This document shows positions 1 through 8,569 of a stretch of 64,000 nucleotides of DNA, in pieces (position 1 is the first letter of the stretch; every line of letters starts with the position of its first letter). The stretch is from [Clostridium] fimetarium (GTDB lineage: Bacteria; Bacillota; Clostridia; Lachnospirales; Lachnospiraceae). The stretch covers positions 62,001 through 126,000 of the forward strand of contig NZ_FOJI01000004.1 in NCBI RefSeq assembly GCF_900111235.1, in the 5' to 3' direction. Under the pieces are notes generated by a model. The model was not told the origin of the DNA and did no database searches. It saw only the letters and a list, made by a program, of their open reading frames with translations. Made by a program: the position numbers and the translations under genes.

Positions 1-1
1 T

Positions 2-160
2 ATTAATTATATTTATAATAATGTAGAAGTGGCAAAGAAAATGGGACAGAATGGAAGAGCTTTTGTGCTTAGCAATTTCAAATGGGATGTTATAGTAGAA
101 CGATTCGTAGAATTTTTTGAGAAGGTAAGGGAACATGAAGAAGAAAATAGCGATAATTAA
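2..160 (+). CDS. Glycosyltransferase, C-terminal fragment (cut by window start)
   Basis: An open frame runs from the window edge to a TAA at 158-160, giving 52 visible codons. The peptide has the helix-rich ending typical of GT4/GT-B glycosyltransferases, with a segment like KKMGQNGRAFV followed by an FKWDVIVERF stretch, closely resembling the C-terminus of the next gene (QNAKKYVDDYFQWDDIM). It overlaps the following gene by 26 bases, which suggests translational coupling in one glycan operon. Donor and acceptor cannot be told because the catalytic part lies outside the window. The family assignment rests on the tail alone. Confidence 0.6.
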   Translation: MNYIYNNVEVAKKMGQNGRAFVLSNFKWDVIVERFVEFFEKVREHEEENSDN

Positions 161-1313
161 TCAGCGATACGGTTTAGAAGTAAATGGAGGTTCTGAGTTA
201 TACTCAAGACAGATTGCAGAGCGTTTAACTGCAAAGTATGAGGTTGAAGTACTTACAAGTTGCGCAATTGAATATGTGAAGTGGAGCAATCATTACAAAG
301 AAGGCGTGGAGACAATTAATAATGTTTCTGTTAGAAGATTTAAAACAGAACATGAGCGTACACCTCGAAAATTCACTGCATTAGACACCGCAATGCAACA
401 AAATCCGAAGGCATCAAAAGAGCAGTCTGATCGCTGGATAGAGGAAATGGGTCCATATTGTCCGAGCCTTGTAAACTATATTGACGAGCATCAAGACGAC
501 TATTATGCAATCATTGTAGTAACATATCTTTATTATCCTGCGGTTAAGAGTATAGTCAAAATCAAGGATAAAGCTATATTTATTCCGACAGCGCACCAAG
601 AACCATTCATTCATTTTAAAATGTATGAGGAAGTGTTTAATGCACCAAAAGCTTATGTATTCCTTACTGAAGAAGAAAAGGGATTAGTACATGGAATATT
701 TAAAAATGAAGAAATTCCATATGAAGTTATGGGTGTGGGTGTTCAGGTTCCTAGCCTTGTAGATCCCCAAGCCTTTAAAAAGAAATATAAGTTGGATAAT
801 TATATTATTTATGTAGGACGTATTGATGAAGGAAAAGACTGCCCTAGAATGTTTGAATACTTCTTGGAGTATAAAAAAAGAGTTAAGAGTGACTTGAAGT
901 TAGTTCTAATGGGTAAGGCAGTAGTAGAAATTCCGAATCATAAAGATATTATCAGCCTTGGATTTGTAAGCGAAGAGGACAAGTTTAATGGAATTAAGGG
1001 CTCAAAGGCACTCATTCTACCTTCAAAATTCGAGAGTTTATCAATTTCAGTATTAGAAGCAATGACATTAGCAATTCCTGTAGTTGTTAATGGTATTTGT
1101 GATGTACTAAAAGGACATTGTACGAAGAGCAATGGTGGTTTATACTATAAGAATTATTTTGAATTTGAAGGTTGCTTAAATTTTCTGGTATCACATAGAG
1201 AAGAATATGAGAAAATGTGTCAAAATGCAAAAAAATATGTGGACGATTATTTCCAATGGGATGATATTATGGAAAAATTTGATAGAATAATTGAAAGAGT
1301 CGGTGAACAATGA
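135..1313 (+). CDS. GT4-family glycosyltransferase
   Basis: A 392-residue cytosolic, probably membrane-associated, GT-B fold glycosyltransferase that would transfer a sugar from a nucleotide donor during surface glycan assembly. The N-terminal half begins IAIINQRYG and contains the GGSELY loop usual for GT4 enzymes. The C-terminal half begins near residue 220 with YVGRIDEGKD, and carries the donor-site segment ALILPSKFESLSISVLEAM, the family's E-x7-E motif. No signal peptide or membrane segment is visible. It starts at an ATG after AAGGGA inside the end of the preceding gene and overlaps the next gene by four bases (ATGA). The sugar specificity cannot be read from the sequence. Confidence 0.85.
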   Translation: MKKKIAIINQRYGLEVNGGSELYSRQIAERLTAKYEVEVLTSCAIEYVKWSNHYKEGVETINNVSVRRFKTEHERTPRKFTALDTAMQQNPKASKEQSDRWIEEMGPYCPSLVNYIDEHQDDYYAIIVVTYLYYPAVKSIVKIKDKAIFIPTAHQEPFIHFKMYEEVFNAPKAYVFLTEEEKGLVHGIFKNEEIPYEVMGVGVQVPSLVDPQAFKKKYKLDNYIIYVGRIDEGKDCPRMFEYFLEYKKRVKSDLKLVLMGKAVVEIPNHKDIISLGFVSEEDKFNGIKGSKALILPSKFESLSISVLEAMTLAIPVVVNGICDVLKGHCTKSNGGLYYKNYFEFEGCLNFLVSHREEYEKMCQNAKKYVDDYFQWDDIMEKFDRIIERVGEQ

Positions 1314-3067
1314 AAGCACATATAAAAAAATACAAAAATGAATATGTAAGTATTGGCATATTAATGACTGCAACATTAACAATATTGATATTTTTGTTTA
1401 GACTATGGGAAATTACACCAAGTGTACCGATTCAATATGACGGTTGTGATGACATGGGTATATTGGTTAATGCTAAAATGCTAGCAACACAGACCTGGAA
1501 TTTATCCTGTGATAGGCTTGGAGCACCATATGGTACACAATTTTATGATTTTACAGTTAATATGTTTCATAATTTTGATTTGATTGTGTTAAAGATATTT
1601 GTGCTTATAACGGGAAGTCCTGGAATCGCCGTTAACCTTGAATATTTTTCAACGTTCTTTTTGGTTGCAGCTATATCATACATGGTGATGCGTGAATTAA
1701 AAATTACCAATTGGATAGCAGTTTGTGGGACACTAATATTTACTTTTATGCCATACATAGTTATGAGGGGGATACTTCATATAGTATTAACCGAATATTA
1801 TTTCGTCCCGTTATCAATACTGTTGTGTTTTTGGATCTATGAGAGAGAAGATATCTTAGTATTCAATAATGAATTCTTTAAAAATAAGAGGAATTGGTTT
1901 ATTATTCTATTTATTATATTAATTGCTAATAATGGAATTGCTTATTATCCATTCTTTACATGCTTTCTCCTTTTAGTGACAGCAATTTCAAAGATATTAA
2001 AAACGAAGGACTTCAGGGTTTTGCTAAAATCAGGAGTAGCAATAATTGGTATTGTTGTATTCATGATGATAGATTTAATCCCTGCTTTTATATTTAATTT
2101 ACAAAATGGAGCTAACAAAGAGGCAATTGTTAGACAAGGAATTAGTTTGTGTGAAGTATATGCACTGAAATTGATTCAGCTTTTTATTCCAGTGGATGAT
2201 CATAATTGGCCATTATTCAGGGTAGTTATGAGTAAATATAATAACAATTCTTATTATATAAATGAGAATATGAGCTCATATCTTGGTATTATTGGAATCT
2301 GTGGTTTCCTTTTATTAATTGTTATTCTATTTGTAAAAAAAGATGGAAAAATCAATGGAAGACTTTCATTTCTTGCAGAAATGAATATTGCATTGGTTTT
2401 ACTCGGAATGGTTGGTGGTTTCAGTGCGATATTTGCAGTCTTAATATCGAATGAAATCAGAGCATACAACAGAATATCAATATTTATTGCATATGTGTGC
2501 ATACTTGCAGTTGCATTTGTGATTAATTCAATTTACAAAAAATACAATAAAAAGTTTATCGTTATAATCGGAGTACTTGTTACATTGTTTTGTATATGGG
2601 AACAGTTCCCTACAAGCTATATACCTAAGTATAATGATAATTATATAAATTATTACAGTGATGCCAATTTTGTCGCTGCGATAGAAGATTCAGTAAAAGA
2701 AGGCGCAATGATTTACCAGATGCCATATCATGAATATCCAGAAGGTAACCCTGTAAACAATATGGCAGATTATCAGTTGTTTGTCGGGTATGTACATTCC
2801 GATAAACTCAGATGGAGTTTTGGCTCTATAAAGGGAAGAGATGGCTCTGATTGGAATAATACGGCATATTCACAACTAACGACGGAAGACACAGTGGCGT
2901 ATTTGGAAAATAGTGGATTTTCCGGGATATATATTGACAGAAGAGCTTACACAGAGGAAGAGTTGGAAAGGTTAGAGCGTCAGCTTGAAACTGTTACTGG
3001 ATGTACTCCTATGTATAGTGATAATGGAAACCTTAGTTTCTTCAAATTAAAGGAGGCTTCTGAGTAA
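1310..3067 (+). CDS. Multi-membrane GT-C-like glycosyltransferase (tandem copy 1)
   Basis: A 585-residue integral membrane protein with roughly ten or more hydrophobic segments and a soluble C-terminal region from about residue 445. After the first membrane segment comes an extracytoplasmic loop with paired acids (YDGCDDMG, near residue 45), the position of the catalytic acids in GT-C enzymes that use polyprenyl-phosphate sugars. The C-terminal region has a conserved block around IYQMPYHEYPEG and GIYIDRRAY. It is a close paralogue of the next gene over the full length. The two overlap at TAATG, so translation is probably coupled. Family membership is inferred from topology and the DD loop; exact Pfam family and substrate are unknown. 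Confidence 0.65.
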   Translation: MKAHIKKYKNEYVSIGILMTATLTILIFLFRLWEITPSVPIQYDGCDDMGILVNAKMLATQTWNLSCDRLGAPYGTQFYDFTVNMFHNFDLIVLKIFVLITGSPGIAVNLEYFSTFFLVAAISYMVMRELKITNWIAVCGTLIFTFMPYIVMRGILHIVLTEYYFVPLSILLCFWIYEREDILVFNNEFFKNKRNWFIILFIILIANNGIAYYPFFTCFLLLVTAISKILKTKDFRVLLKSGVAIIGIVVFMMIDLIPAFIFNLQNGANKEAIVRQGISLCEVYALKLIQLFIPVDDHNWPLFRVVMSKYNNNSYYINENMSSYLGIIGICGFLLLIVILFVKKDGKINGRLSFLAEMNIALVLLGMVGGFSAIFAVLISNEIRAYNRISIFIAYVCILAVAFVINSIYKKYNKKFIVIIGVLVTLFCIWEQFPTSYIPKYNDNYINYYSDANFVAAIEDSVKEGAMIYQMPYHEYPEGNPVNNMADYQLFVGYVHSDKLRWSFGSIKGRDGSDWNNTAYSQLTTEDTVAYLENSGFSGIYIDRRAYTEEELERLERQLETVTGCTPMYSDNGNLSFFKLKEASE

Positions 3068-4809
3068 TGATAAAAGAGCATTTTAAGAAAAATAGAATGG
3101 AATATATTAGTGTTACGATATTACTAGCATTAACATTTATAGTAATGATTGTATTTTTTAAATTATGGAATATGGATATAACGGTTCCGACAACATATAG
3201 CGGTGGAGATGATGCAGGATTATTAGTTAATGCAAAGATGTTTACACAGCAGGGCTGGTGTTTATCAACAAACAGACTTGGAGCTCCATTTAGTGGGGAT
3301 TATTATGATTTCACTGCTAATGTAATGCATAATTTTGACCTGATTACTTTGAAAATATTCGCGATGATTACAGGAAACGCTGCAGTTGCATTTAACTTAG
3401 AATTTTTTTCTATATTTATATTCGCAGCATTGATTTCATATTTCGTTATGCGTGAACTAAAGATAGTCAATTGGATATCAATCTGTGGATCCCTTACATT
3501 TGCCTTTTCACCATTTATAATAATGAGAGGTACACAGCATATTGTATTGTCAACCTGTTATTTTATACCGCTATCCATATTATTGTGTATATGGATATAT
3601 GAACGTGATGACATTTTGTGTTTCAACAAACAATTTTTTGAAAATAAGAGAAACTGGCTTGCAATATTATTTATAATCTTAATTGCAAATAATGGGATAG
3701 CATACTATCAGTATTTCACATGTTTTCTGCTGTTTGTCACAGCATTTTCAAAACTGATAAAGACAAAAAAAATTATATTCCTTTTTAAGAGCATGGCTGC
3801 AACAGCGGGAATCGTTTTATGCATGTTAGTCAGCATGATACCAATTGTTATATATACAAGTACGCATGGAGATAATGCAGCAGCAGTTGTTAGAGGCGGA
3901 TTTATTGAAAGTGAAGTATATGGACTGAAATTGATTCAGTTATTTTTACCAGTAGACGGTCACGGTTTGGGATGGCTTAGCCATATTATTGATTTTTATA
4001 ATAATTCGACTATTTACTTTAATGAAAATATTACTTCTTATATTGGAATCATGGGTATATGTGGTTTGGTATTATCATTCGCAATGATATTCATCAAAAA
4101 GAAGACAGACGTGTTTAATCGTTTGACATTAATGTCAGAATTAAATTTCATGATGATATTATTGGCTGCAGGAAGTGGAATCGGAACAATGTTTGCATTT
4201 ATTGTAAGTGATAAAATAAGAGGATACAATCGAATATCAATATTTATAGCATATGTGTCAATATTAGCTTTTTGTATAGGACTTAATGCATTTTACGAGA
4301 AATATAAGAAAAAATGGATTATCGTTGTTGGCATTGTATTTACTTCACTTTGCTTATGGGAGCAGATACCAGTAGGGTATATTCCGGATTATAAAATTAT
4401 AAAGACTGAATATGAGAGTGACGAATTATTTGTGCAGGATATTGAAGATTCAGTCAGCGAAGGAGCAATGATTTATCAGCTTCCATATCATAAATATCCG
4501 GAATCAGGTCTGGTTAACCAAATGGCGGATTATCAGCTCTTTGCGGGATATCTTCATTCAGATAAACTGAGATGGAGCTATGGAGCAATTAAGGGAAGAG
4601 AAGCTGATGTTTGGCAGACTAATGTATCAAATCTATCAGTTCAACGATTAGTTGAATTTTTGAAAGAAAATGGATTTGAAGGTATATATATCGATAGAAG
4701 GGCATATAATGCCGCAGATTTGAAGTTCCTTGAAAATAAGTTATCTGACCTTATAAAATATAAGCCAATATACAGCAATAATGAAAAGCTTAGCTTTTTC
4801 AAATTGTAG
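3067..4809 (+). CDS. Multi-membrane GT-C-like glycosyltransferase (tandem copy 2)
   Basis: A 580-residue paralogue of the preceding gene, with the same order of membrane segments, the acidic loop (YSGGDDAG), the YFVMRELKI block and the same C-terminal soluble region (IYQLPYHKYPES, GIYIDRRAY). The two are similar along their length, as expected from tandem duplication followed by divergence. Stretches of strong identity (NKRNWL..LFIILIANNGIAYY) alternate with variable loops, which may reflect different acceptors or donors. Its start codon overlaps the previous stop codon, and the next gene begins nine bases downstream after GGAGAG. The GT-C assignment is inference from topology; the activity has not been read directly. 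Confidence 0.65.
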   Translation: MIKEHFKKNRMEYISVTILLALTFIVMIVFFKLWNMDITVPTTYSGGDDAGLLVNAKMFTQQGWCLSTNRLGAPFSGDYYDFTANVMHNFDLITLKIFAMITGNAAVAFNLEFFSIFIFAALISYFVMRELKIVNWISICGSLTFAFSPFIIMRGTQHIVLSTCYFIPLSILLCIWIYERDDILCFNKQFFENKRNWLAILFIILIANNGIAYYQYFTCFLLFVTAFSKLIKTKKIIFLFKSMAATAGIVLCMLVSMIPIVIYTSTHGDNAAAVVRGGFIESEVYGLKLIQLFLPVDGHGLGWLSHIIDFYNNSTIYFNENITSYIGIMGICGLVLSFAMIFIKKKTDVFNRLTLMSELNFMMILLAAGSGIGTMFAFIVSDKIRGYNRISIFIAYVSILAFCIGLNAFYEKYKKKWIIVVGIVFTSLCLWEQIPVGYIPDYKIIKTEYESDELFVQDIEDSVSEGAMIYQLPYHKYPESGLVNQMADYQLFAGYLHSDKLRWSYGAIKGREADVWQTNVSNLSVQRLVEFLKENGFEGIYIDRRAYNAADLKFLENKLSDLIKYKPIYSNNEKLSFFKL

Positions 4810-4818
4810 GAGAGTGAA

Positions 4819-6624
4819 ATGATTAATAAGCTAGTTAAAAATGGGAAAAGTTTAATCGAGAGTGTGGATGGAAGAAAGTTATTTTGGATATTGAATATTG
4901 GTATATTTATATTTTATTTATTTTATTTTTATGTGATTTGTCAAAGTAGTTATAGTGCAGATGATTTGTTTAATGCGAATGCAAAAGCAGTTGATTATAT
5001 ACAAGGGGATTCTGTATTAAAACTTACAATCAGACAGATGAAAATTTGGATGGATGTTGGAAGGTTCTTTCCATTTTCTAATTATGTATACTTGCTCTTT
5101 GCATATGTTGTTCCAACAAGATTTTCTTATAAGTTTCTTATATTTTTGACAGTGTATTTGAACAATCTCTTGTTCGCAAAATGCATGGGAAAGATAACAA
5201 AATCGAAAGAGATAAGTCTTATTACAATGATGTTGTTTCCAATGTGTATACAGCTTACCTGTGATTTTGACAGTGCATTATATTGCTTTCATATGCTCAT
5301 GCAATTGGTTCTGATGTGGAGTATGATATCATTATTATTGATATTTAAGTATCTTGATAAGATTGAAAAGGGAGCTAAAAGGATAGGAAATTACTGGTAT
5401 TTGATCGCGAGCGCCTTCTGTTTATGCCTTGCTGTGGGAACATATGAAGTTGGATATATAATGGCAGCGTTCCTTGGATTAGGCGTTTGGGCCTATACGG
5501 GAAAAATCGGGAAGACATTAAAAGTTTTGATTCCGGATATAATAGCATATGTATTAATGCTATATGGAAACTATTGGTTTAGAACAAATGCGGCAACAAT
5601 AGGATATGATGGGATTGCTATTAATTTTGATATAAAAAAGATAGCGTTAACATTTGTGAAGCAATGTTACAGTACACTACCGTTTGCAAATCAAGTCGCT
5701 GCAAGAATGCACAATGCCGCTTATTTGACTAAAACTCTTTTAAGTGAATTTAGAGGGCGAGATATCATTATGGTAGTTTTGTACGTTGCTATAATGATTA
5801 CTATTTATATATTAATAAATAAAAAAATAAAAGATATTAAAAATCTTAAGTTTGTATTTTTTATAGGGTGTGCACTGTTTGTATTCCCAGGGATTCTGAT
5901 TTCTTTTGTTGGAAGATATCAAGATATGTCATGGGGAGAGGGACATCTGTCAAATTATATTCAAAGTTTTGGACTTTTACTGATTTTGCTAACAATAATA
6001 ATCAGAATCTTCAGAAAATGCAAACCGAATGTTAGAAAAGTCATTACAATTATTCTTGTATGCTTAAGTGTCGGGGTATTATTAGGCCAGCAGATGGTAG
6101 CAAGAGCTTCAGTGGAATATAGGTATCAAATATATGGTTACCCAAGAGACAATGTGACGGCTGCATGCAAAATGGGCTTATTCGATGAAGTTGAGCAGAA
6201 GAATTTAGTGTTTACAGCATCTAATTACATATTTGATCAAATTGATACAAGTTCGTTATATACAATGGCTGCTAAAAGGCATATTCAGGCAGTCTCACAT
6301 AATCAGATAGTATCAATATTAGATGAAAAATTTGGTTTAAAGTCCATTTATCAGTTGCAGGACGAAACCGAGACATTTTACGCAGTAACAAGCTATGCAG
6401 TGGCGGATTATGGATATGTAATAGCAGGAAAGTGTACAAAAGTGGTATTAGATAAAGCAAAAGAAAATGTCGATTCAATGATTGTAGAGTCGCCCTTGAT
6501 ATATATTAACAATAGAGATAGTATAGATACTTCCAAGTGGGAACTGATTAAACAGAACGGAAATGAGTCTATTTATCGGATGAATAACACGGAAATTGAT
6601 CTTTTTAACTATAATATACAGTGA
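4819..6624 (+). CDS. Multi-membrane GT-C/GtrII-like protein
   Basis: A 601-residue membrane protein with about eleven hydrophobic segments and a C-terminal soluble region of about 140 residues. The first extracytoplasmic loop has SYSADDLFNAN near residue 46, a paired-acid loop at the site where GT-C sugar transferases bind metal or the lipid-linked donor. It is not a close paralogue of the two genes before it. It follows them after nine bases with a GGAG ribosome site, so it is likely co-transcribed. A promoter-like sequence downstream marks a new unit for the CDP-sugar genes. It could instead be a polymerase or a glucosyltransferase of the GtrII type; the sequence does not decide. Confidence 0.55.
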   Translation: MINKLVKNGKSLIESVDGRKLFWILNIGIFIFYLFYFYVICQSSYSADDLFNANAKAVDYIQGDSVLKLTIRQMKIWMDVGRFFPFSNYVYLLFAYVVPTRFSYKFLIFLTVYLNNLLFAKCMGKITKSKEISLITMMLFPMCIQLTCDFDSALYCFHMLMQLVLMWSMISLLLIFKYLDKIEKGAKRIGNYWYLIASAFCLCLAVGTYEVGYIMAAFLGLGVWAYTGKIGKTLKVLIPDIIAYVLMLYGNYWFRTNAATIGYDGIAINFDIKKIALTFVKQCYSTLPFANQVAARMHNAAYLTKTLLSEFRGRDIIMVVLYVAIMITIYILINKKIKDIKNLKFVFFIGCALFVFPGILISFVGRYQDMSWGEGHLSNYIQSFGLLLILLTIIIRIFRKCKPNVRKVITIILVCLSVGVLLGQQMVARASVEYRYQIYGYPRDNVTAACKMGLFDEVEQKNLVFTASNYIFDQIDTSSLYTMAAKRHIQAVSHNQIVSILDEKFGLKSIYQLQDETETFYAVTSYAVADYGYVIAGKCTKVVLDKAKENVDSMIVESPLIYINNRDSIDTSKWELIKQNGNESIYRMNNTEIDLFNYNIQ

Positions 6625-6630
6625 CAATGG

Positions 6631-6659
6631 TTGACAACTTATAACCAATTAAGTACAAT
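6631..6659 (+). promoter_or_regulatory. SigA-type promoter before rfbF
   Basis: TTGACA at 6631-6636 and TACAAT at 6654-6659 are separated by 17 bases, a near-consensus vegetative promoter. It lies just after the stop codon of the preceding membrane protein and about 50 bases before rfbF. A TATAAT at 6671-6676 is an alternative -10 but has no matching -35. Confidence 0.65.
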
Positions 6660-6709
6660 GAAAATAATGATATAATTTGGAATACGATTAGAAAGTGAGA
6701 GTGAATAAT

Positions 6710-7489
6710 ATGAAAGTGGTACTTTTAGCAGGTGGATTTGGGACAAGAATAAGTGAAGAAAGCTATTTAAAACCAAAGCCAATGATAGAGATTGGTGGCA
6801 AACCAATTTTGTGGCATATAATGAAAATGTATTCTCATTACGGATATAATGAATTTGTTGTATGTTGCGGATACAAGCAACATGTGATTAAGGAGTGGTT
6901 TGCAGACTACTACCTTCATAATAGCGATATTACTTTTGACTTTACTGATGGTAACAAGATGACAATTCATAATAATGTAGCAGAACCTTGGAAGGTTACT
7001 TTGGTTGATACAGGACTTAACACTATGACAGGTGGCCGTGTGAAAGCGATACAAGAGTTTATTGGAGATGAATCATTTTTGCTAACATATGGTGACGGTG
7101 TATCAGATGTAAGAATTGATGAGTTGGTCGATTTCCATAAAGCACATGGAAAAATGGTTACGTTGACGACTGTGAATGTGGGTCAGAAATTTGGTGTACT
7201 TGATATAAACAAAGAAAATAGAATTGATTCCTTTCGAGAAAAAAGTGATAATGATGGCGCTATGATTAATGCTGGATTTATGGTATGTAATCCAGAGATT
7301 TTCGACTACATTAGTGGATCATCAATTGTATTTGAAAAAGAACCACTTGAAAGAACCGCAAAAGAAGGAGAGCTTATGGCCTTTAAGCATGATGGTTTTT
7401 GGAAGTGTATGGATACGCAAAGAGATAAAGTTCAGTTGGAAGAAATGTGGGAGTCAGGCAATGCTCCATGGAAGGTGTGGAACAAATAA
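6710..7489 (+). CDS. rfbF: Glucose-1-phosphate cytidylyltransferase
   Basis: A 259-residue nucleotidyltransferase that makes CDP-glucose from CTP and glucose-1-phosphate, the first step to CDP-3,6-dideoxyhexoses. The N-terminus has the signature AGGFGTRISEE (from residue 7) followed by LKPKPMIEIGGKPILWH, typical of RfbF. LTYGDGVSDV holds the metal-binding Asp of the family. An in-frame GTG five codons upstream is possible, but the ATG at 6710 gives the usual family N-terminus. The gene ends in TAATG, overlapping the start of rfbG, so the two are coupled. A promoter lies just upstream. Function is well supported by motifs and by the neighbouring rfbG and rfbH. Confidence 0.95.
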   Translation: MKVVLLAGGFGTRISEESYLKPKPMIEIGGKPILWHIMKMYSHYGYNEFVVCCGYKQHVIKEWFADYYLHNSDITFDFTDGNKMTIHNNVAEPWKVTLVDTGLNTMTGGRVKAIQEFIGDESFLLTYGDGVSDVRIDELVDFHKAHGKMVTLTTVNVGQKFGVLDINKENRIDSFREKSDNDGAMINAGFMVCNPEIFDYISGSSIVFEKEPLERTAKEGELMAFKHDGFWKCMDTQRDKVQLEEMWESGNAPWKVWNK

Positions 7490-8538
7490 TGACTGTATCA
7501 GAGTTTTATAAAGGTAAGAAAGTATTAGTAACAGGTCACACAGGATTTAAAGGTAGTTGGTTATGCAGGATTTTAGTAAATATGGGAGCCATAGTAACAG
7601 GGTACTCATTGGTGCCACCTACGAATCCCAATTTATTTGAACTGGCAGGCGTTGAGGATAAGATTCATTCTGTAATCGGCGATATTAGAGATTTAGACAA
7701 GCTAAAAGCTGTCTTTGCTCAGGCTCAGCCAGAAGTCGTGTTACATCTTGCGGCGCAGCCGATTGTAAGAGATTCTTATAAGGATCCAGTATATACTTAT
7801 GAGACGAATGTAATGGGTACTGTTAATATCTGTGAATGTGTCAGATTGAACCCATGCGTGAAATCATTTCTTAACGTAACAACTGATAAAGTATATAAGA
7901 ACAATGAATGGGAATGGGGATATAGAGAAAATGAACCACTTGATGGTCATGATCCTTATTCAAACAGCAAATCATGTTCTGAATTAGTAACGCATAGTTA
8001 CATTAATAGCTTTTTTAATGAGATGGATTTGGCTGTGTCAACAGCAAGGGCAGGAAACGTTATAGGCGGTGGTGATTTCGCCAATGACAGAATCGTTCCT
8101 GATTGTGTAAGGGCAGTTAGCGAGAATAAAGAGATTATTGTTAGAAATCCACATTCAACTAGACCGTATCAACATGTTTTAGAGCCATTGTTTGTTTATC
8201 TTACAATTGCACAAAAACAATATGAAGATAAGAGCCTTGCTGGATTTTATAATGTAGGACCAGACGATAGAGATTGTATTACAACAGGCGTTTTGGTTAA
8301 TATGTTTTGCGAAAAATGGGGAGAAGATGCTAAGTGGGTTAATAAGTTTGTAGGTGGACCTCATGAAGCAAACTTCCTTAAGTTAGATTGCTCAAAATTA
8401 AAGACAGCATTTGGATGGAAACCTCGTTGGAGCGTTGAAGATGCAATAGAAAAAACGGTAGAGTGGTCAAAAGTTTATGTTAATGCGGGAGATATTCCTG
8501 CGTGTATGGACAAGCAAATTGAAGATTTTCTAAAATAA
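7489..8538 (+). CDS. rfbG: CDP-glucose 4,6-dehydratase
   Basis: A 349-residue extended short-chain dehydrogenase that turns CDP-glucose into CDP-4-keto-6-deoxyglucose. The Rossmann signature GHTGFKGSW is at residues 16-24, a form characteristic of CDP-glucose dehydratases rather than dTDP enzymes. NVTTDKVYKN and DPYSNSKSCSE carry the Thr/Asp-Lys and YxxxK catalytic elements. The ATG at 7489 shares a base with the stop codon of rfbF; an earlier in-frame ATG inside rfbF would only add a non-conserved leader. Together with RfbF and RfbH it forms the standard first three steps of 3,6-dideoxyhexose synthesis. Confidence 0.95.
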   Translation: MTVSEFYKGKKVLVTGHTGFKGSWLCRILVNMGAIVTGYSLVPPTNPNLFELAGVEDKIHSVIGDIRDLDKLKAVFAQAQPEVVLHLAAQPIVRDSYKDPVYTYETNVMGTVNICECVRLNPCVKSFLNVTTDKVYKNNEWEWGYRENEPLDGHDPYSNSKSCSELVTHSYINSFFNEMDLAVSTARAGNVIGGGDFANDRIVPDCVRAVSENKEIIVRNPHSTRPYQHVLEPLFVYLTIAQKQYEDKSLAGFYNVGPDDRDCITTGVLVNMFCEKWGEDAKWVNKFVGGPHEANFLKLDCSKLKTAFGWKPRWSVEDAIEKTVEWSKVYVNAGDIPACMDKQIEDFLK

Positions 8539-8569
8539 CTATAAATTCAAACCAATGATTGGAGATAAT

